64,000 bases of DNA from Bombyx mori (GCF_030269925.1 NC_085123.1:7750001-7814000); one strand, 5' to 3'. Shown: positions 37,801-45,089, numbered from the stretch's first letter. Notes: generated from the letters alone by a model not told the origin. Made by a program: numbers and translations.

Positions 37801-40800
37801 CATTAGTTATTTCAATGACTGACTTACTTACTGCACAATGTCTAGAAGTACCCAACTAAAATATAACGCGCGAAACAATTACGTAAGCGAAATGAAAAAG
37901 CTATTCTTTTGTTTATTTATTACTAGCGACCCGCCCTGGCTTCGCTTCGGAAACATTAAAACACACATGGAACCAAAAAATAAAATAAAAAAAGTAGCCT
38001 ATGTTCATCAGGGACAATGTCGGCTTCTAATGGAAAAAGAATTTTTCAAATCAGTCCAGTAGTTTCGGAGCCTATTCGAAACAAACAAACAAACAAATCT
38101 TTCCTCTTTATAATATTAGTATAGATTACAAGCAACAACAACAAAGTAAATAGATAAACAAAAATAAGTTAGACCGCACTATTAGACCTACATTATATTT
38201 AAAGAAGCATCGAGTATCAACTGTATTGAAAATTTAACAAAGGCGTGGTTTCAGAACCTGCAACAAAAGATATAGGACGCGAGAAAGCTTCTTTTTAAGT
38301 CGATTCCATTCTATACATGTCCACACAGACAAATCAACCTTGAGCTCCATATTAATGATAGCCAAAATTCTACTTATTGAAATTTTCATAATTCAATTTG
38401 TTACGCACCTCGACAGGCTACTAATTATTCTGAATGTCTCTCTCCTCTCCCATGCGCAAAAAATGTAATGAAATTATATCAATTATAAATTGTTTGTAGG
38501 TTAATTATAGAGCTATGTACATATTATTATATGAAAATCTGGTAAAACATAATTCCACGTTTTAAATTAAACAGGCTAAGACTACGAGGCATTTAAAATT
38601 ATCAAATGAGTTTTAGATAAACATGAAGACGCGCGTGTGGTACCAATTAATTATGATCGCACTTCAAACATATGTATCTCTCTCGCATAAAATGCTTGAC
38701 TGCAGATCATAGGTTGGTTGGGTTACTGAATTTTCTTGGCAAAACTTATCATACTCGCATATATATAGTACGTAATTAATATGTAGTATATATTAATTGC
38801 CTATATATATATTGAAAATGGATAAAATATAACTTGTGTAGTTACATAGATCATATTTTTAATGAGATAACATCCTTCATTTTATTTTATCTCCCTAGGG
38901 AAATTTCAGGATTTCTGATACAAATGAGACTTCTCATGTGTCAAGGTGGCGGAATTCACGTTGCTTTGTTTATAGATTACTATAACAGCAGGTGGGCCAA
39001 ACAAACATAATACGTTATATGTTGTGACAGTAAACATAAAGTAACATTTCAGGACTTCTGTAGTATACAAACGAGGGAAGGCACATAGTCCAAATAAAAG
39101 TGCTCCGTGAAGGTACTGGACAACCCTCAGTACTGGGGTACGCGAAGCAAGGAGGATAGTATGCGTATGTAATATAAAAGCATATTTTTTATTTATTGCT
39201 TAGGTGGGTGGACGAGCTCACAGCCCACCTGGTGATAAGCGGTTACTGGAGCCCATGGACATCTAAAACGTAAATGCGCCACCCACCTTGAGATATAAGT
39301 TCTAAGCTACAACGGCTGCCCCACCCTTCAAACCGAAACGCATTACTGCTTCACCTCAGAAATAGGCAGGGCGGTGGTACCTACTCGCGCGGACTCACAA
39401 GAGGTCCTACCACCAGTAGGACCAATTAAATTAATCTAAAGCTAGAGAATAGTAACAAACCTCAAACGAATTAGGATCTTCGCTTTCTGCGATACTAGTG
39501 AAGAGGTGATTCAGGGCGCGGGTCATAAGGCCTGTCATCGTGTGCGTTTTCCCCGCACCGGTGGCACCGTAGGCAAATACCGCTCCAGCGAAGCCACGAA
39601 GTGTATCGCTCACCAAAGAAGCACAAACTGCATCGTAAACTTCCTCCTAAGCACATTTTATATTGTTTTTACTTTTTAATTAAATATGTCTAAAAACATA
39701 TTCCGGTAAAACAGTCAACAGCACGTCAATATTTCCCACATGAATTGTTCACAGATTGTTGAATGTAACTACTTAATATAAAATATAAAAATTAGAAAAA
39801 TGTACTTAGTTTTTTTTTTCAAGATAATGCAAAAGTGTATTCAACACCTTTTTTTTAATGCTGTGAATCCATTTATGGATGGATATCCGGTCTAGGGTGT
39901 AAACTATATCGGACTCAGGCGCCTCCAGAGAAGAAGAGGGAGTGGAGGAAGACTAAGGTCGTGTATTCAACACCTACCTACAGGCAAGTGTGGGAAAATT
40001 GAATTCATTTGACTACGATAAAAATGTATTCTTATTGGTACTTCGGAAAATATTTGGGGCATTCCACCATTATCATTCGATAGTTGGCGCTCGGTTCATC
40101 ACAAAACTATTTTGCTTTAGGTATTTGGCGATAGTGAATCACAGAAAATTATGCCGGATTTGACTCTTATTGTTTATTTAAAAACACTAAACCAGTATTG
40201 ATATTACGTTTTGACAAAAGGTTTAGATTTGAAGTCGGAGACCTAGTTTGCGATTCAGGTTTGACTAAACTAGTTTAGTAGTCAGTCGGTTTTCATACTC
40301 GTTATTATCGGTTTACCTTGAAGTACCCATGCAACGAAAGGAAGGTCAAAGTTTCTACTGTAACTTTAAATTCTACTATAGAAACTAAAATTACGAGTAT
40401 CAACATCTGGGTATATTTAAACTAAAAACATTTAAAATAAACAACGCAATACGGTCGTGACTTCTTACCTGCGTACTTTCTTCCCCGAATACTCGATCGT
40501 AAACATAATGCTTTTCATTATGACGACGTTGCCGTAGAACATCCCGCCTGTTGTCAGACTCATCCTCCAAAACTAGCATCTAACAGACATTTTTATTAGT
40601 TCGAATTTGAGTATTTTTAGATACAACAGAAGCATTCGTTAGACGAACCCGGAACTGATATAAAGACGACCCAACTACGAACAAATTCGTATTTCAAAAA
40701 CAAGAAACAGACGAAAAATATCTTTATTTCAAAATTATGTTTAAAAAACCATTTTCCAATTTCCCGCTAAAGCGATTGTAGCTTCAGTCGTTTGTTATTT

Positions 40801-43742
40801 ATGACGTCATCATTACGTAATAAATATTTTTAATTACACAGTAAATGGCACCACGTGAAAATCAGATTTTTTCAATTTGGAAATATTTTTATAAGGTACC
40901 TATTCCAATAAAATCAAATTATTTTTCTTCCATTGTAATAAATGAAAAAATTGATAAGATGTTGTTATTAATTTTTACTACATACCATTCTCATGGTAAA
41001 TATACTTCTTTAACCCTAATCTAGCTTTGTATTGTCCCAATCTTTCATTAGCTAAACCAAGAAAACACATTCTGAGAAATATTAAAGAAGTCTTTTTCTA
41101 TTCTAGAACCATTTTAAGTGTACCTACGCAGTAGTATTACCTACACAACTAACCTTCCAGATAGTATCAAAATCTCACAGGTTAACTAACTTTGTAGATG
41201 AAACCAGAATAGCCCCTCGAGGCTACTGGTAATTAGATAGGAGAAATAAAATGACTAAACTAATAACTACCTGCCTATTTCACTCGCTAGCCTCGTATGC
41301 ATACCAACTCGTGTCTTCTAATAATATGTAATACGTCACGTCTCTGACGTAAAATGCCCACATAATACCATTTCTTTTTTGGCAAAGTCAACAATGCTGC
41401 GTTAAAAGTATCAAAATCTAAATAATTTATATATTTAACTTCATGCGTGTATGTCATGTTCATAATTGACTCTAAAACCGCTCCACCGATGAAGTCGATA
41501 AAATTTTCAGGAAATCTTCAGATTGGCTTTGCGGGTGATCCTGTAATGTTCAGCATCAATCTAATCAAAGATCGATATGCAAAGCGGGCCGAGTTTAACT
41601 TACCTTTATAATGTAACAAAATATTGAAACAAACCTATCAAACCGATAATAATATCTAAATTCAACACTTTGAAATCGAAACATACTAAAATTACATACA
41701 ATCTATATGAGATATATATTTTTTTTAATAATTCTATCAGTTCTGTTATATTTTTCAGAACAATAACAAAAATGTATTAATCCAATAACGTATGTAGTCT
41801 TTTTTTCTCTCTCATTAAAACAGAAATTAGTACTTTTATATAGCAACTTGCTATCTTATACTAACGTTTATCTATAAATTGAGGAAACGGACAGTTTTAA
41901 CCAAGTCTACGTCAAAGCGTTATTTAAAAATGTTAGAGATACGACATTGAGATGAAAACTTGGGCGTTTGGCAATGATTCAAAGCAATACATACTGGTGT
42001 TTGTAGAAATTAATTTGTAATGTATACAGCACAGACAATTTCAGTCTCATTTTACTAACATAAGTCGATCGACAGGTACAATAGAGTAACACTGTCAGTC
42101 AAGTATTGTTTTAAGTGCTTGGACGGGAAAACGAATGATCTTACGCTCGTCCTGGTTTTGAAGACATCACAGAGTGAACATCGCGACCAGCTTTGAGAAT
42201 TGAGGTGGTAGAGTCCCTCTGCCCCAATTAGGGGCCTCAGGATATTTAATAATCATTTTTATAGTACCTTGAATATTTGTGGTAGAACATGTAGCGGTTC
42301 ACAATATCCGTGTCTATAAACATGGCGATTCCAATACGCTATTTCTTATGATTTAATAACGGCACCAATTTAACTCAGGTATATTTTAAATATTTTAATA
42401 TTATAGTTTCTGTGGCGTACTAAGAAAGAAAGTCGTGCTCAGTTGTGACGTGATTTTTAAACGAAGTGGCATATCATACAAGGTCTATCATCCATAATTA
42501 TTAATATAAGCTTATAACAATAATAACGTAACTGCCGCGAAATCTGTCCTAACGATCTAGCCGCATCAAATAAACTGAAAAAATGTTTTTCACCGTCATA
42601 CTACTGTACTACTGTTGGGCTGTGTACTTTTTTTTATTGCACTTGTACGCAGACGAGCATTCGGCCCACCTCATGGTGAGTGGTTACCGTCGCCCATGGA
42701 ATTCAGCAATGTCAGGGGCAGAGCCAAGCCGCTGCCTACCAGTACTTATCGTGGCGTTATACATACTAAAAAAGGTGATTTTAATTTACCTTATCACTGA
42801 CCACGTGAACAATGCGAGGGCCTTCATCAGAATGTAATGGGCGCACGCGCACCGCTACCTGGAGACAGTATTTAAATTTAATAAAATTGAACTTGAGTAC
42901 GTACGTAACTTGGGGTCTGTTAACTAGCGATGACAACTGCAATCTGTTAGAAGTATTTATACATTGACAAAAGCAAGTGCAAAGGTTAGTTACGTTTTAG
43001 ACACAATTATATCAGTTAGCGTAAATCAATCAAAAAGTGTCTATCTATCATAATCATATTTTAATAGAATCAGTCCAGATTATGATGTAAAAACTATTCA
43101 AACAGCACACGATACTATTCCAGATTTTTTTTATTGCTTTTTAGGGTGGATGAGCTCACAGCCCACCTGGTGTTAAGTGGTTACTGGAGCCTATAGACAT
43201 CTATAACATAAATGCGCCACCCACCTTGAGATATAAGTTCTAAGGTCTCAGTAGAGTTACAGCGGCTGTCCCACCCTTCAAGCCGAAACGCATTACTGCT
43301 TCACGGCAGAAATAGGCGGAGCGGTGATACCTACCCGCGCGGACTCACAAGAGGTCCTGCCACCAGTAAAAAATAGTAAGTAAAAAATAGTAAATAGTAA
43401 GATGTAGGTAATGTATCTTTAAAATACTTCGGCTGTTAATAAATACTTCATAAACAGTTGGAAATCTGATAATGCTCTGAAGACCACCTATGCAACAAAG
43501 AAAACTTCGATCCTATGTGCCCAGCATTCACTTATGGTGTTGATGGACTCTGGATAAAACCGCTTGAGAATAGACAAGTTGACGGCTCATCTGCTGTCCC
43601 GAGGTAACAAATAGTAAAATAAACAAATATTAAATTGCATTTATTTGCAAATTAAATAGGTATTTACCATCAACTTCTCTTCTGTGACAGTACGCATTCT
43701 GGCATTGTACTTTTCGGGGGTAGTTGTGGTACATTGAGTCAT
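7606..43742 (-). CDS. Kif19: KIF19-like kinesin motor protein (spliced, 13 coding exons)
   Basis: This is a plus-end microtubule motor; vertebrate KIF19 controls ciliary length. The coding exons in order are 43668-43742, 42790-42858, 40470-40580, 39461-39646, 26163-26404, 24406-24579, 21696-21861, 20284-20399, 19278-19553, 16125-16272, 14989-15202, 8834-8966 and 7606-7864. All junctions use GT/AG and keep phase, giving about 722 residues if the last exon is terminal. The motor domain has the P-loop GATGAGKT (residues 112-119), switch I NQHSSRGH (217-224) and switch II DLAGSE (248-253). [16 protein letters not shown] and [16 protein letters not shown] follow KIF19 closely. Coiled-coil segments then include [13 protein letters not shown] and SDEIITRQR, also KIF19-like. 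The tail is shorter than vertebrate KIF19 (about 1000 residues). Exon 10's acceptor and the true last exon are uncertain. The introns are full of transposons. Confidence 0.92.
7945..8377 (+). mobile_element. Solo LTR of an LTR retrotransposon
   Basis: The 433-bp block begins TGTCATGCC and ends GCGTAACA, the TG...CA form of retroviral-type LTRs. It is flanked by a 4-bp direct repeat ATAT at 7941-7944 and 8378-8381, as expected for a gypsy-like integrase. A TATA-like CTATAAAAAC at about 8110 fits the U3/R promoter. No internal gag-pol region follows, so the element was reduced to one LTR by recombination. It sits between kinesin exons 12 and 13. Confidence 0.65.
8753..8804. repeat. (CA)n/(CGCA)n microsatellite
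   Basis: An interrupted CGCA run passes into a pure CA run. It lies 30 bases beyond the 3' end of kinesin exon 12. Confidence 0.9.
8834..8966 (-). CDS. Kif19: Kif19 exon 12
   Basis: The acceptor TTTTTCAG lies before 8966 and the donor AG/GTGATT after 8834. Entry phase 1 completes the codon begun in exon 11 (G plus AA gives Glu). It encodes [17 protein letters not shown], matching the RLEELYEVYLRELEEG-type segment after the coiled coil in KIF19. Confidence 0.85.
9470..9778 (-). mobile_element. Jockey-like LINE 3' fragment
   Basis: This is the same 3' region as at 4095-4330, including GGCCTTTCCAGTTTCACC and CCGCTGAGAAGATCCGGCG, followed by a short low-complexity AAATC run. It is 5' truncated and on the minus strand. 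Confidence 0.7.
9784..9978 (-). repeat. LINE-tail-like repeat, left half, interrupted by the DIRS-like element
   Basis: A repeated AAATC/AAATA run leads into AACATAAATGAAAGTACATA and GAACTGGCAAGAAACTCAG, then T-rich sequence up to 9978. This looks like a dispersed repeat whose continuation may be 14728-14950 on the far side of the DIRS-like element. The joining is inference. Confidence 0.4.
10027..10182. repeat. DIRS-like inverted terminal repeat, left copy
   Basis: This copy is, base for base by eye, the reverse complement of 14555-14710. A unique left extension, 9979-10026, carries the terminal AATATT. Confidence 0.9.
10206..10311. repeat. DIRS-like internal complementary region (ICR)
   Basis: Bases 10206-10271 are the reverse complement of the left end, 9979-10044. 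Bases 10266-10311 are the reverse complement of the right end, 14682-14727. The two parts overlap on the palindromic AATATT at 10266-10271. This is the arrangement of DIRS1-type elements, where the ICR serves as template to join the termini into a circle. Confidence 0.85.
10998..11441 (-). pseudogene. Tyrosine recombinase remnant of the DIRS-like element
   Basis: The open frame of 147 codons starts [19 protein letters not shown] and continues with [29 protein letters not shown] and KAIGIAKQ. This is the N-terminal helical (SAM-like) part of DIRS recombinases. The C-terminal catalytic R-H-R-Y part is not recognisable, since the similarity stops after about residue 95. The remnant is not expected to be functional. 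Confidence 0.65.
11694..11924 (-). pseudogene. RNase H-like remnant of the DIRS-like element
   Basis: The minus-strand frame reads [20 protein letters not shown] and then [13 protein letters not shown]. The ADRLSRG and WG.P.IDxFA pattern is typical of the end of the RT/RNase H protein in DIRS and related elements. Confidence 0.65.
12047..12244. repeat. 98-bp tandem duplication inside the DIRS-like element
   Basis: Two adjacent copies of about 98 bp begin at 12047 and 12145, each with TCCGAAGCTTCCGTTGCC, AGGAAATGGTTGGTTTTG and GGCTCCGCGTCAGCACTGC. The second copy breaks the reverse transcriptase frame further. Confidence 0.9.
12570..13370 (-). repeat. Tandem array of the reverse transcriptase active-site segment
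   Basis: Seven diverged repeats of roughly 100-170 bp are anchored by GCGACCGAGCATGCTAT-like sequence at about 12588, 12698, 12799, 12907, 13004, 13178 and 13332. On the minus strand the best copy, near 13170-13040, encodes [12 protein letters not shown], the YxDD catalytic box of reverse transcriptase. The others are altered versions of the same box and its flank. Confidence 0.75.
13503..13715 (-). pseudogene. Reverse transcriptase N-terminal remnant (DIRS-like)
   Basis: The minus frame includes [20 protein letters not shown], the usual xxxKKxDGxxRPxxDxRxLN start of the reverse transcriptase palm. It is followed by diverged sequence and separated by frame breaks from the YPDD segment. Confidence 0.7.
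14080..14460 (-). pseudogene. Possible gag-like first ORF of the DIRS-like element
   Basis: The open frame of 126 codons directly follows the right terminal repeat, which is the 5' end of the element. The product is Ser-, Glu- and Lys/Arg-rich ([20 protein letters not shown]) with a short helical C-terminal part. Position fits the first ORF of DIRS elements. There is no recognisable domain, so the assignment is from position only. Confidence 0.4.
14555..14710. repeat. DIRS-like inverted terminal repeat, right copy
   Basis: This is the exact inverted partner of 10027-10182. Its unique outward extension, 14711-14727, ends in AATATT. Confidence 0.9.
14728..14950. repeat. Repeat flank, possible right half of the repeat at 9784
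   Basis: The non-coding sequence after the DIRS-like element includes CGGAGCGAGCAACTCATTCC and an AT-rich stretch up to exon 11. It may be the other half of the dispersed repeat interrupted by the insertion. This is inferred from composition and position only. Confidence 0.3.
14989..15202 (-). CDS. Kif19: Kif19 exon 11
   Basis: The acceptor is TGTTGTAG and the donor CAAG/GTTAGC. It encodes [19 protein letters not shown] and then [13 protein letters not shown], ending in [14 protein letters not shown]. This is the coiled-coil segment most diagnostic for KIF19. The exon is very GC-rich compared with its surroundings. Confidence 0.93.
15366..15970. repeat. Tandem duplication, about 304-bp unit, two copies
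   Basis: Copies begin near 15366 and 15670 and align with a constant offset of 303-305 bases, for example GGTTAGGGTACCCCTCCGC at 15622 and 15927. Each copy ends in CATCGTCCCATAA followed by GAACTTCGTTCC, and the first is preceded by GGAACGAAGTTCCTT, its inverse. This suggests a MITE-like element with inverted ends that was duplicated. Open frames inside are repeat-derived. Confidence 0.8.
16125..16272 (-). CDS. Kif19: Kif19 exon 10 (5' limit uncertain)
   Basis: The donor GAGCAG/GTACGA ends the exon at 16125. It encodes an Ala/Glu/Arg-rich coiled coil containing [20 protein letters not shown] and [10 protein letters not shown]. The acceptor chosen (GCCGGCAG before 16272) keeps the phase from exon 9, but it has no pyrimidine tract. 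A stop upstream, around 16300, rules out a much longer exon in this frame. A minisatellite starts 170 bases away on the 5' side. Confidence 0.65.
16440..17935. repeat. 17-bp minisatellite with higher-order repeats
   Basis: About 1.5 kb is built of variants of the 17-bp unit CATACAACGCGAGACCT. A spacer containing AAAGTGAGATCTCGTACAAC, an A-run and TAGTCTATGACTATTTTAC recurs at about 16771, 17134, 17587 and 17866, so blocks of units form a higher-order array of unequal length (about 363, 453 and 279 bp). No unit variant is usually a stop in any frame, so long spurious open frames cross it. It lies in the kinesin intron between exons 9 and 10. Confidence 0.95.
18015..18115 (+). mobile_element. 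LINE C-terminal fragment
   Basis: A plus-strand frame encodes [17 protein letters not shown]. The AEDRxxWRxxV pattern is a common end of RTE-like and related reverse transcriptase proteins. It is a very short truncated piece. Confidence 0.45.
18125..18490 (+). repeat. Helitron-like dispersed repeat with (GACA)n
   Basis: The block runs from CTTCGCTTCGGAAAC through GTGAAGCCGCAGGG, GTCCAGCCGTTCCAGAGAT and a GACA run to CACTCCAATTTTATTTATATG. It matches the reverse complement of 34190-34565 over its whole length. This is a family common in Lepidoptera, possibly a non-autonomous Helitron; the class is not proven here. Confidence 0.6.
18645..18765 (-). mobile_element. Mariner transposase fragment
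   Basis: The piece with TATTTTGTACTGCCTCTCGG and GGCGCAAGGTCT aligns, with divergence, to 29940-30040 of the mariner copy on the same strand. It covers the region before the third catalytic Asp. Confidence 0.55.
18815..19256 (+). mobile_element. Bm1-type SINE
   Basis: This is a full-length plus-strand copy. The tRNA-like head GTGGCCTAACGGATAAGA starts it, the middle CGCGCGGGTGGGTACCACC and CTGCCGTGAAGCAGTAATGC follow, and it ends CTGTGAGCTCGTCCACCC with an A-rich tail. It abuts kinesin exon 9 (19278). Confidence 0.85.
19278..19553 (-). CDS. Kif19: Kif19 exon 9
   Basis: The acceptor TTTTCGGACAG and donor ACAG/GTGGGT are in phase with exons 8 and 10. It encodes a coiled-coil stretch with [20 protein letters not shown] and [12 protein letters not shown], matching the EQMDVRRRLLELE region of KIF19. 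Confidence 0.92.
20284..20399 (-). CDS. Kif19: Kif19 exon 8 (neck region)
   Basis: The acceptor is TTTTAATAG and the donor CCAG/GTACGT. It encodes [19 protein letters not shown], the helix after the motor core that parallels YTSIIADLRGEIQRLK in KIF19. Confidence 0.92.
20436..20852 (-). mobile_element. Bm1-type SINE
   Basis: A full-length minus-strand copy lies between kinesin exons 7 and 8, with the tRNA-like head on its right (TTTAGGCCACGACGAC). Confidence 0.85.
21379..21650 (-). mobile_element. Jockey-like LINE 3' tail
   Basis: A T-run and CCTACCTATTCTAGTAACC begin the plus strand. CCACTGAGAAGATCCGGCG and GGTGACCGGTGCTTGAGG follow, the same tail as at 25095, 45090 and 62100-62360. Confidence 0.75.
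21696..21861 (-). CDS. Kif19: Kif19 exon 7 (end of motor core)
   Basis: The acceptor CACGACAG and donor AACCGG/GTAACT are used. It encodes [29 protein letters not shown] and [13 protein letters not shown], the conserved alpha-4 to alpha-6 part of kinesin motors. Confidence 0.96.
22655..23823 (+). mobile_element. Pogo-like non-autonomous DNA transposon
   Basis: The 1169-bp block is bounded by inverted repeats. The left end CCGGTAAAATGGGGCGATTA and the right end's reverse complement CCGTAAAATGGGGCGATTAG differ by one base. TA dinucleotides flank both (22653-22654 and 23824-23825), the target of Tc1/mariner/pogo elements. A short plus-strand frame at about 23214-23344 encodes [19 protein letters not shown] and [10 protein letters not shown], resembling the psq-type helix-turn-helix of pogo-like transposases. 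No DDE part remains. Confidence 0.65.
24122..24268 (-). mobile_element. LINE 3' tail (RLWNxLP family)
   Basis: The T-run, GCGTACGGCCCACCTGATGG and GTCGCCCATGGACCTCAGC match the reverse complement of the LINE end at 49732-49967. The last part, AGCAGAGCCAAGCCGCTGCC, is duplicated in tandem. Confidence 0.75.
24406..24579 (-). CDS. Kif19: Kif19 exon 6 (switch II)
   Basis: The acceptor is TTGTTTTCAG and the donor GCAAG/GTACCT. It encodes [16 protein letters not shown] and [20 protein letters not shown], including switch II DLAGSE, where the Gly contacts the gamma-phosphate. Phase matches exons 5 and 7. Confidence 0.97.
25095..25309 (+). mobile_element. Jockey-like LINE 3' tail
   Basis: This is a plus-strand copy of the tail seen at 62150-62360, with GAGTTTCTCGCCGGATCTTC and TTGAGCCCCGTGAGCTCACC, ending in an A-run. 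Confidence 0.75.
25947..26107. mobile_element. MITE copy 1 (partner at 33089)
   Basis: The inverted ends TGCGAGTTTTTTAGCTTTCTC and its near-inverse at 26070-26107 enclose a core with TTTGCCGCTAGGGGCTGTG. The copy at 33089-33235 has the same ends and core. Ends beginning TTA suggest a TA target. Confidence 0.75.
26163..26404 (-). CDS. Kif19: Kif19 exon 5 (switch I)
   Basis: The acceptor is TTCACAG and the donor CTAAG/GTAGTG. It encodes [18 protein letters not shown] and, near its end, [11 protein letters not shown]. Switch I usually reads NxxSSRSH; here the residue after Arg is Gly. Confidence 0.96.
27634..27762 (-). mobile_element. LINE 3' tail (RLWNxLP family)
   Basis: This minus-strand tail copy is flanked by a candidate 8-bp target duplication TTTGGGTA (27626-27633 and 27763-27770). 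Confidence 0.75.
28080..28350 (+). repeat. Diverged Bm1-type SINE
   Basis: A decayed copy is recognisable from GTGTTCGAATTC, AGGTACCAATTTTTCT and, at the end, ATGGGCTCCAGTA. Its middle is strongly altered. Confidence 0.45.
29826..30843 (-). pseudogene. Mariner-family transposase, broken
   Basis: The reading frame starts at 30843 ([10 protein letters not shown]), meets an in-frame TAA after 10 codons, and continues with the helix-turn-helix half ([15 protein letters not shown], then GRPP and [14 protein letters not shown]). A one-base change in an A-run near 30510 shifts the frame before KWMPHDLT. The catalytic half follows to about 29828. It has VTCDEKW, with the first Asp present, and APTDYHFF, with the third Asp present. 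The second motif, normally HDNARPH, reads HINARPH, so that Asp is lost. The element lies in the largest kinesin intron and cannot make active transposase. The subfamily is not certain. Confidence 0.9.
31135..31440 (+). repeat. Diverged Bm1-type SINE
   Basis: GCCGGTGTTCGAATCCCG near the start (the B-box of the tRNA-like head) and GAGATGTCTATGGCCCC near the end mark an old copy. Confidence 0.5.
32825..32862. repeat. (GA)n microsatellite
   Basis: An interrupted GAGA run in kinesin intron 4. Confidence 0.85.
33089..33235. mobile_element. MITE copy 2 (partner at 25947)
   Basis: The ends TTAGTGCGAGTTTTTTAACT and the exact inverse at the right (33216-33235) enclose two further complementary arms, GTTGGAACAGC and GCTGTTCCAAC, around GTTTGCCGCTAGGGGC. 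The whole unit could fold into one hairpin. Confidence 0.8.
33935..34112 (+). repeat. Bm1-type SINE fragment
   Basis: The 3' half only, from CTGCCGTAAAGCAGTAATGC to GTGAGTTTGTCCACC. Confidence 0.6.
34190..34565 (-). repeat. Helitron-like dispersed repeat, second copy
   Basis: This is the reverse complement of the 18125-18490 family, including a GTCT run, CGGGACTTTCACTGACAGG and the end GGGCGGGTCGCTAGTCT. Confidence 0.6.
34850..35055 (-). repeat. Helitron-like repeat, different subfamily
   Basis: It shares the GCGAAGCGAGGGCGGGTCGCTAG end with the block at 34540-34565. Its interior (AAACTACGCAACGGATTTTT) is related to 37921-38127 only in the general layout. Confidence 0.5.
37921..38127 (+). 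repeat. Helitron-like dispersed repeat
   Basis: It starts ACTAGCGACCCGCCCTGGC and ends with CAGTCCAGTAGTTTCGGAGC, a CAAA run and TATAATATTAGTATAGAT, a layout very common in lepidopteran introns. Confidence 0.6.
39202..39420 (-). mobile_element. Bm1-type SINE, 5'-truncated
   Basis: The 3' half of the SINE on the minus strand lies directly next to the 3' side of kinesin exon 4 (39461). The tRNA-like head is missing. Confidence 0.8.
39461..39646 (-). CDS. Kif19: Kif19 exon 4 (P-loop)
   Basis: The acceptor is GTGCTTAG and the donor TTTGAG/GTTTGT. It encodes [20 protein letters not shown], with the ATP-binding P-loop GATGAGKT. The segment between GKTHTM and GLMTRAL has one residue where KIF19 and KIF18 have about seven, so loop L5 is shortened. 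Confidence 0.97.
39880..39962. repeat. Short dispersed repeat, copy 2 (partner at 5212)
   Basis: GACTCAGGCGCCTCCAGAG and GAGGAAGACTAAGG match the reverse complement of the copy at 5212-5300. Confidence 0.5.
40470..40580 (-). CDS. Kif19: Kif19 exon 3
   Basis: The acceptor is GTCTGTTAG and the donor ACGCAG/GTAAGA. It encodes [20 protein letters not shown] and [13 protein letters not shown], the beta-1 to alpha-1 region; the YxFDxxF element here reads YVYDRVF. It is in phase on both sides. Confidence 0.93.
42630..42741 (-). mobile_element. LINE 3' tail (RLWNxLP family)
   Basis: A minus-strand tail copy with a possible short target duplication GTACTT at 42624-42629 and 42742-42747. It lies 50 bases past kinesin exon 2. 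Confidence 0.7.
42790..42858 (-). CDS. Kif19: Kif19 exon 2
   Basis: The acceptor is CTGTCTCCAG and the donor GATAAG/GTAAAT. It encodes [13 protein letters not shown], the first strand of the kinesin motor. Confidence 0.95.
43130..43368 (-). mobile_element. Bm1-type SINE, 5'-truncated
   Basis: The 3' half on the minus strand, in kinesin intron 1. It ends at the GAGGTCCTGCCACCAG block followed by a short repeated TAAAAAATAG. Confidence 0.8.
43668..43742 (-). CDS. Kif19: Kif19 exon 1 with start codon
   Basis: The ATG at 43742-43740 opens a 25-codon exon encoding [20 protein letters not shown] and EEKLM, ending at the donor ATG/GTAAAT. The join EEKLM-VAVRVRP reproduces the QQLMVALRVRP start of KIF19, which supports the start. 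Confidence 0.88.
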
Positions 43743-44236
43743 GGCATTACTCCGTAAACTTTAACACTTTTCTTGATTTATGGTTAATAATACTTTAAAA
43801 AAGTTCAAACGCATTTTAGTCTTTTATAGTGTCGAGGTAATCAATCATTCACATCGAACCATAATTTATCATTTGAAAACAACATACGCGTATGTCGGAG
43901 CATTACGATCAGGAAAACAAATTAACTTGTTTCAATAATAAATACGACAAACTACGTATCCGCCCAAAACCTTCACGTGGACTGAGGGGTTGATCAAAAT
44001 ACATTGGACGTTATAGAATTGTAGATATAAATGGTCGCTCAGCAACGACTTTAAGCCACAAATAAAACATTGAACATAGTGTATTTCTTTTTACAATTAA
44101 TTAGTTAACTATAATTTGAACCAACTTATAAGATTTAATAGTTGTATGTAAAGTTGACAATAAGTTATCATAACTTTCCGGTCTTACAGCATAGACAGTA
44201 TTCGAAAGCAAAGTAAATAATCATGAATTCATATCT

Positions 44237-44530
44237 GACTGACTCGGTAGAGCAGTTGTTAGCACCCCTGACTGTTGCGCCGAAAATCTTGGGTTCGATT
44301 CCCACATCGGGCAACCATTCGTGTGATGAGCAGATTTGTTTGCTCTTTGTCTGGGTGTTTATTATCTATGCATTTATTTAAAAAACGTACCTACTAATGT
44401 ACGTTTTTACAATAAAATTTAGGTAGGTAGGTATGTAAGTTTCTGGTTCCCATAACACTGGGAGTCCTACATTGGGGCTGGGTGACCATGCATGATTTTT
44501 TCGCAATTTTGTATTTATGTATGTGTGTAT
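44237..44530 (+). mobile_element. tRNA-derived SINE (second family)
   Basis: The head CTCGGTAGAGCAGTTGTTAG and GGGTTCGATTCCCACATC have A-box and B-box form. The body continues with GTGATGAGCAGATTTG, TCTGGGTGTTTATTATC and CATTGGGGCTGGG, known from other lepidopteran SINEs. The head does not fold as a sound tRNA, so it is not a tRNA gene. Confidence 0.7.
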
Positions 44531-44821
44531 TTATTTACATTAGCTATGGGGTCTTCAGACTATATTCTACTAAGTACTACAAGTTATTAAACTAATATAT
44601 TAGCGGAAATACTTAAGGCCAGGGCATCTACTTTTATGTTGACCCGCCTTCATTTTCAGGGGTTCTCATTCCCGAGCCGTATGCTTCGTGGCAAATATCT
44701 CTTTTTTTCTTCGTGAACGAATTTTCGATGCCTAAGTCTACCGCGTAGGAGCTAAATTCTCAAATTTTAAAGGTATGTGGGTCAGCCGTCAAGGAGAATA
44801 TAAATGAAACTTCGTAGTTTT

Positions 44822-44908
44822 TTTTAGGATTGAAGGATTAGTGGTGGCCCAGTGGCCTTTCCAGTTTCACCAGGACAGGTGGGCGAGCAACGTCTCAGCC
44901 AGGAGGGC
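44822..44908 (-). mobile_element. Jockey-like LINE 3' fragment
   Basis: AGGATTGAAGGATTAGTGG and GGCCTTTCCAGTTTCACC match the 4095 and 9470 copies. Confidence 0.65.
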
Positions 44909-45089
44909 TACGTAGTCTCGAGGCGACATTCACGTTATGATGTCAATTTGCTCTGATACCCTTCCCTTACCTAAAGTTATGTATAACTTTACCATTAAAC
45001 TTTATGATTAAATTAGAGATAATTTTACCCTTAATCATGTACTTAGATGATTTAACTAAACTCACATGTTTTTTAAATGCTTTCTATTG

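Noticed and set aside
44237..44312. A tRNA gene
   Set aside because: The A- and B-box parts are present, but the arms do not pair into a sound cloverleaf and the sequence runs into a known SINE body.
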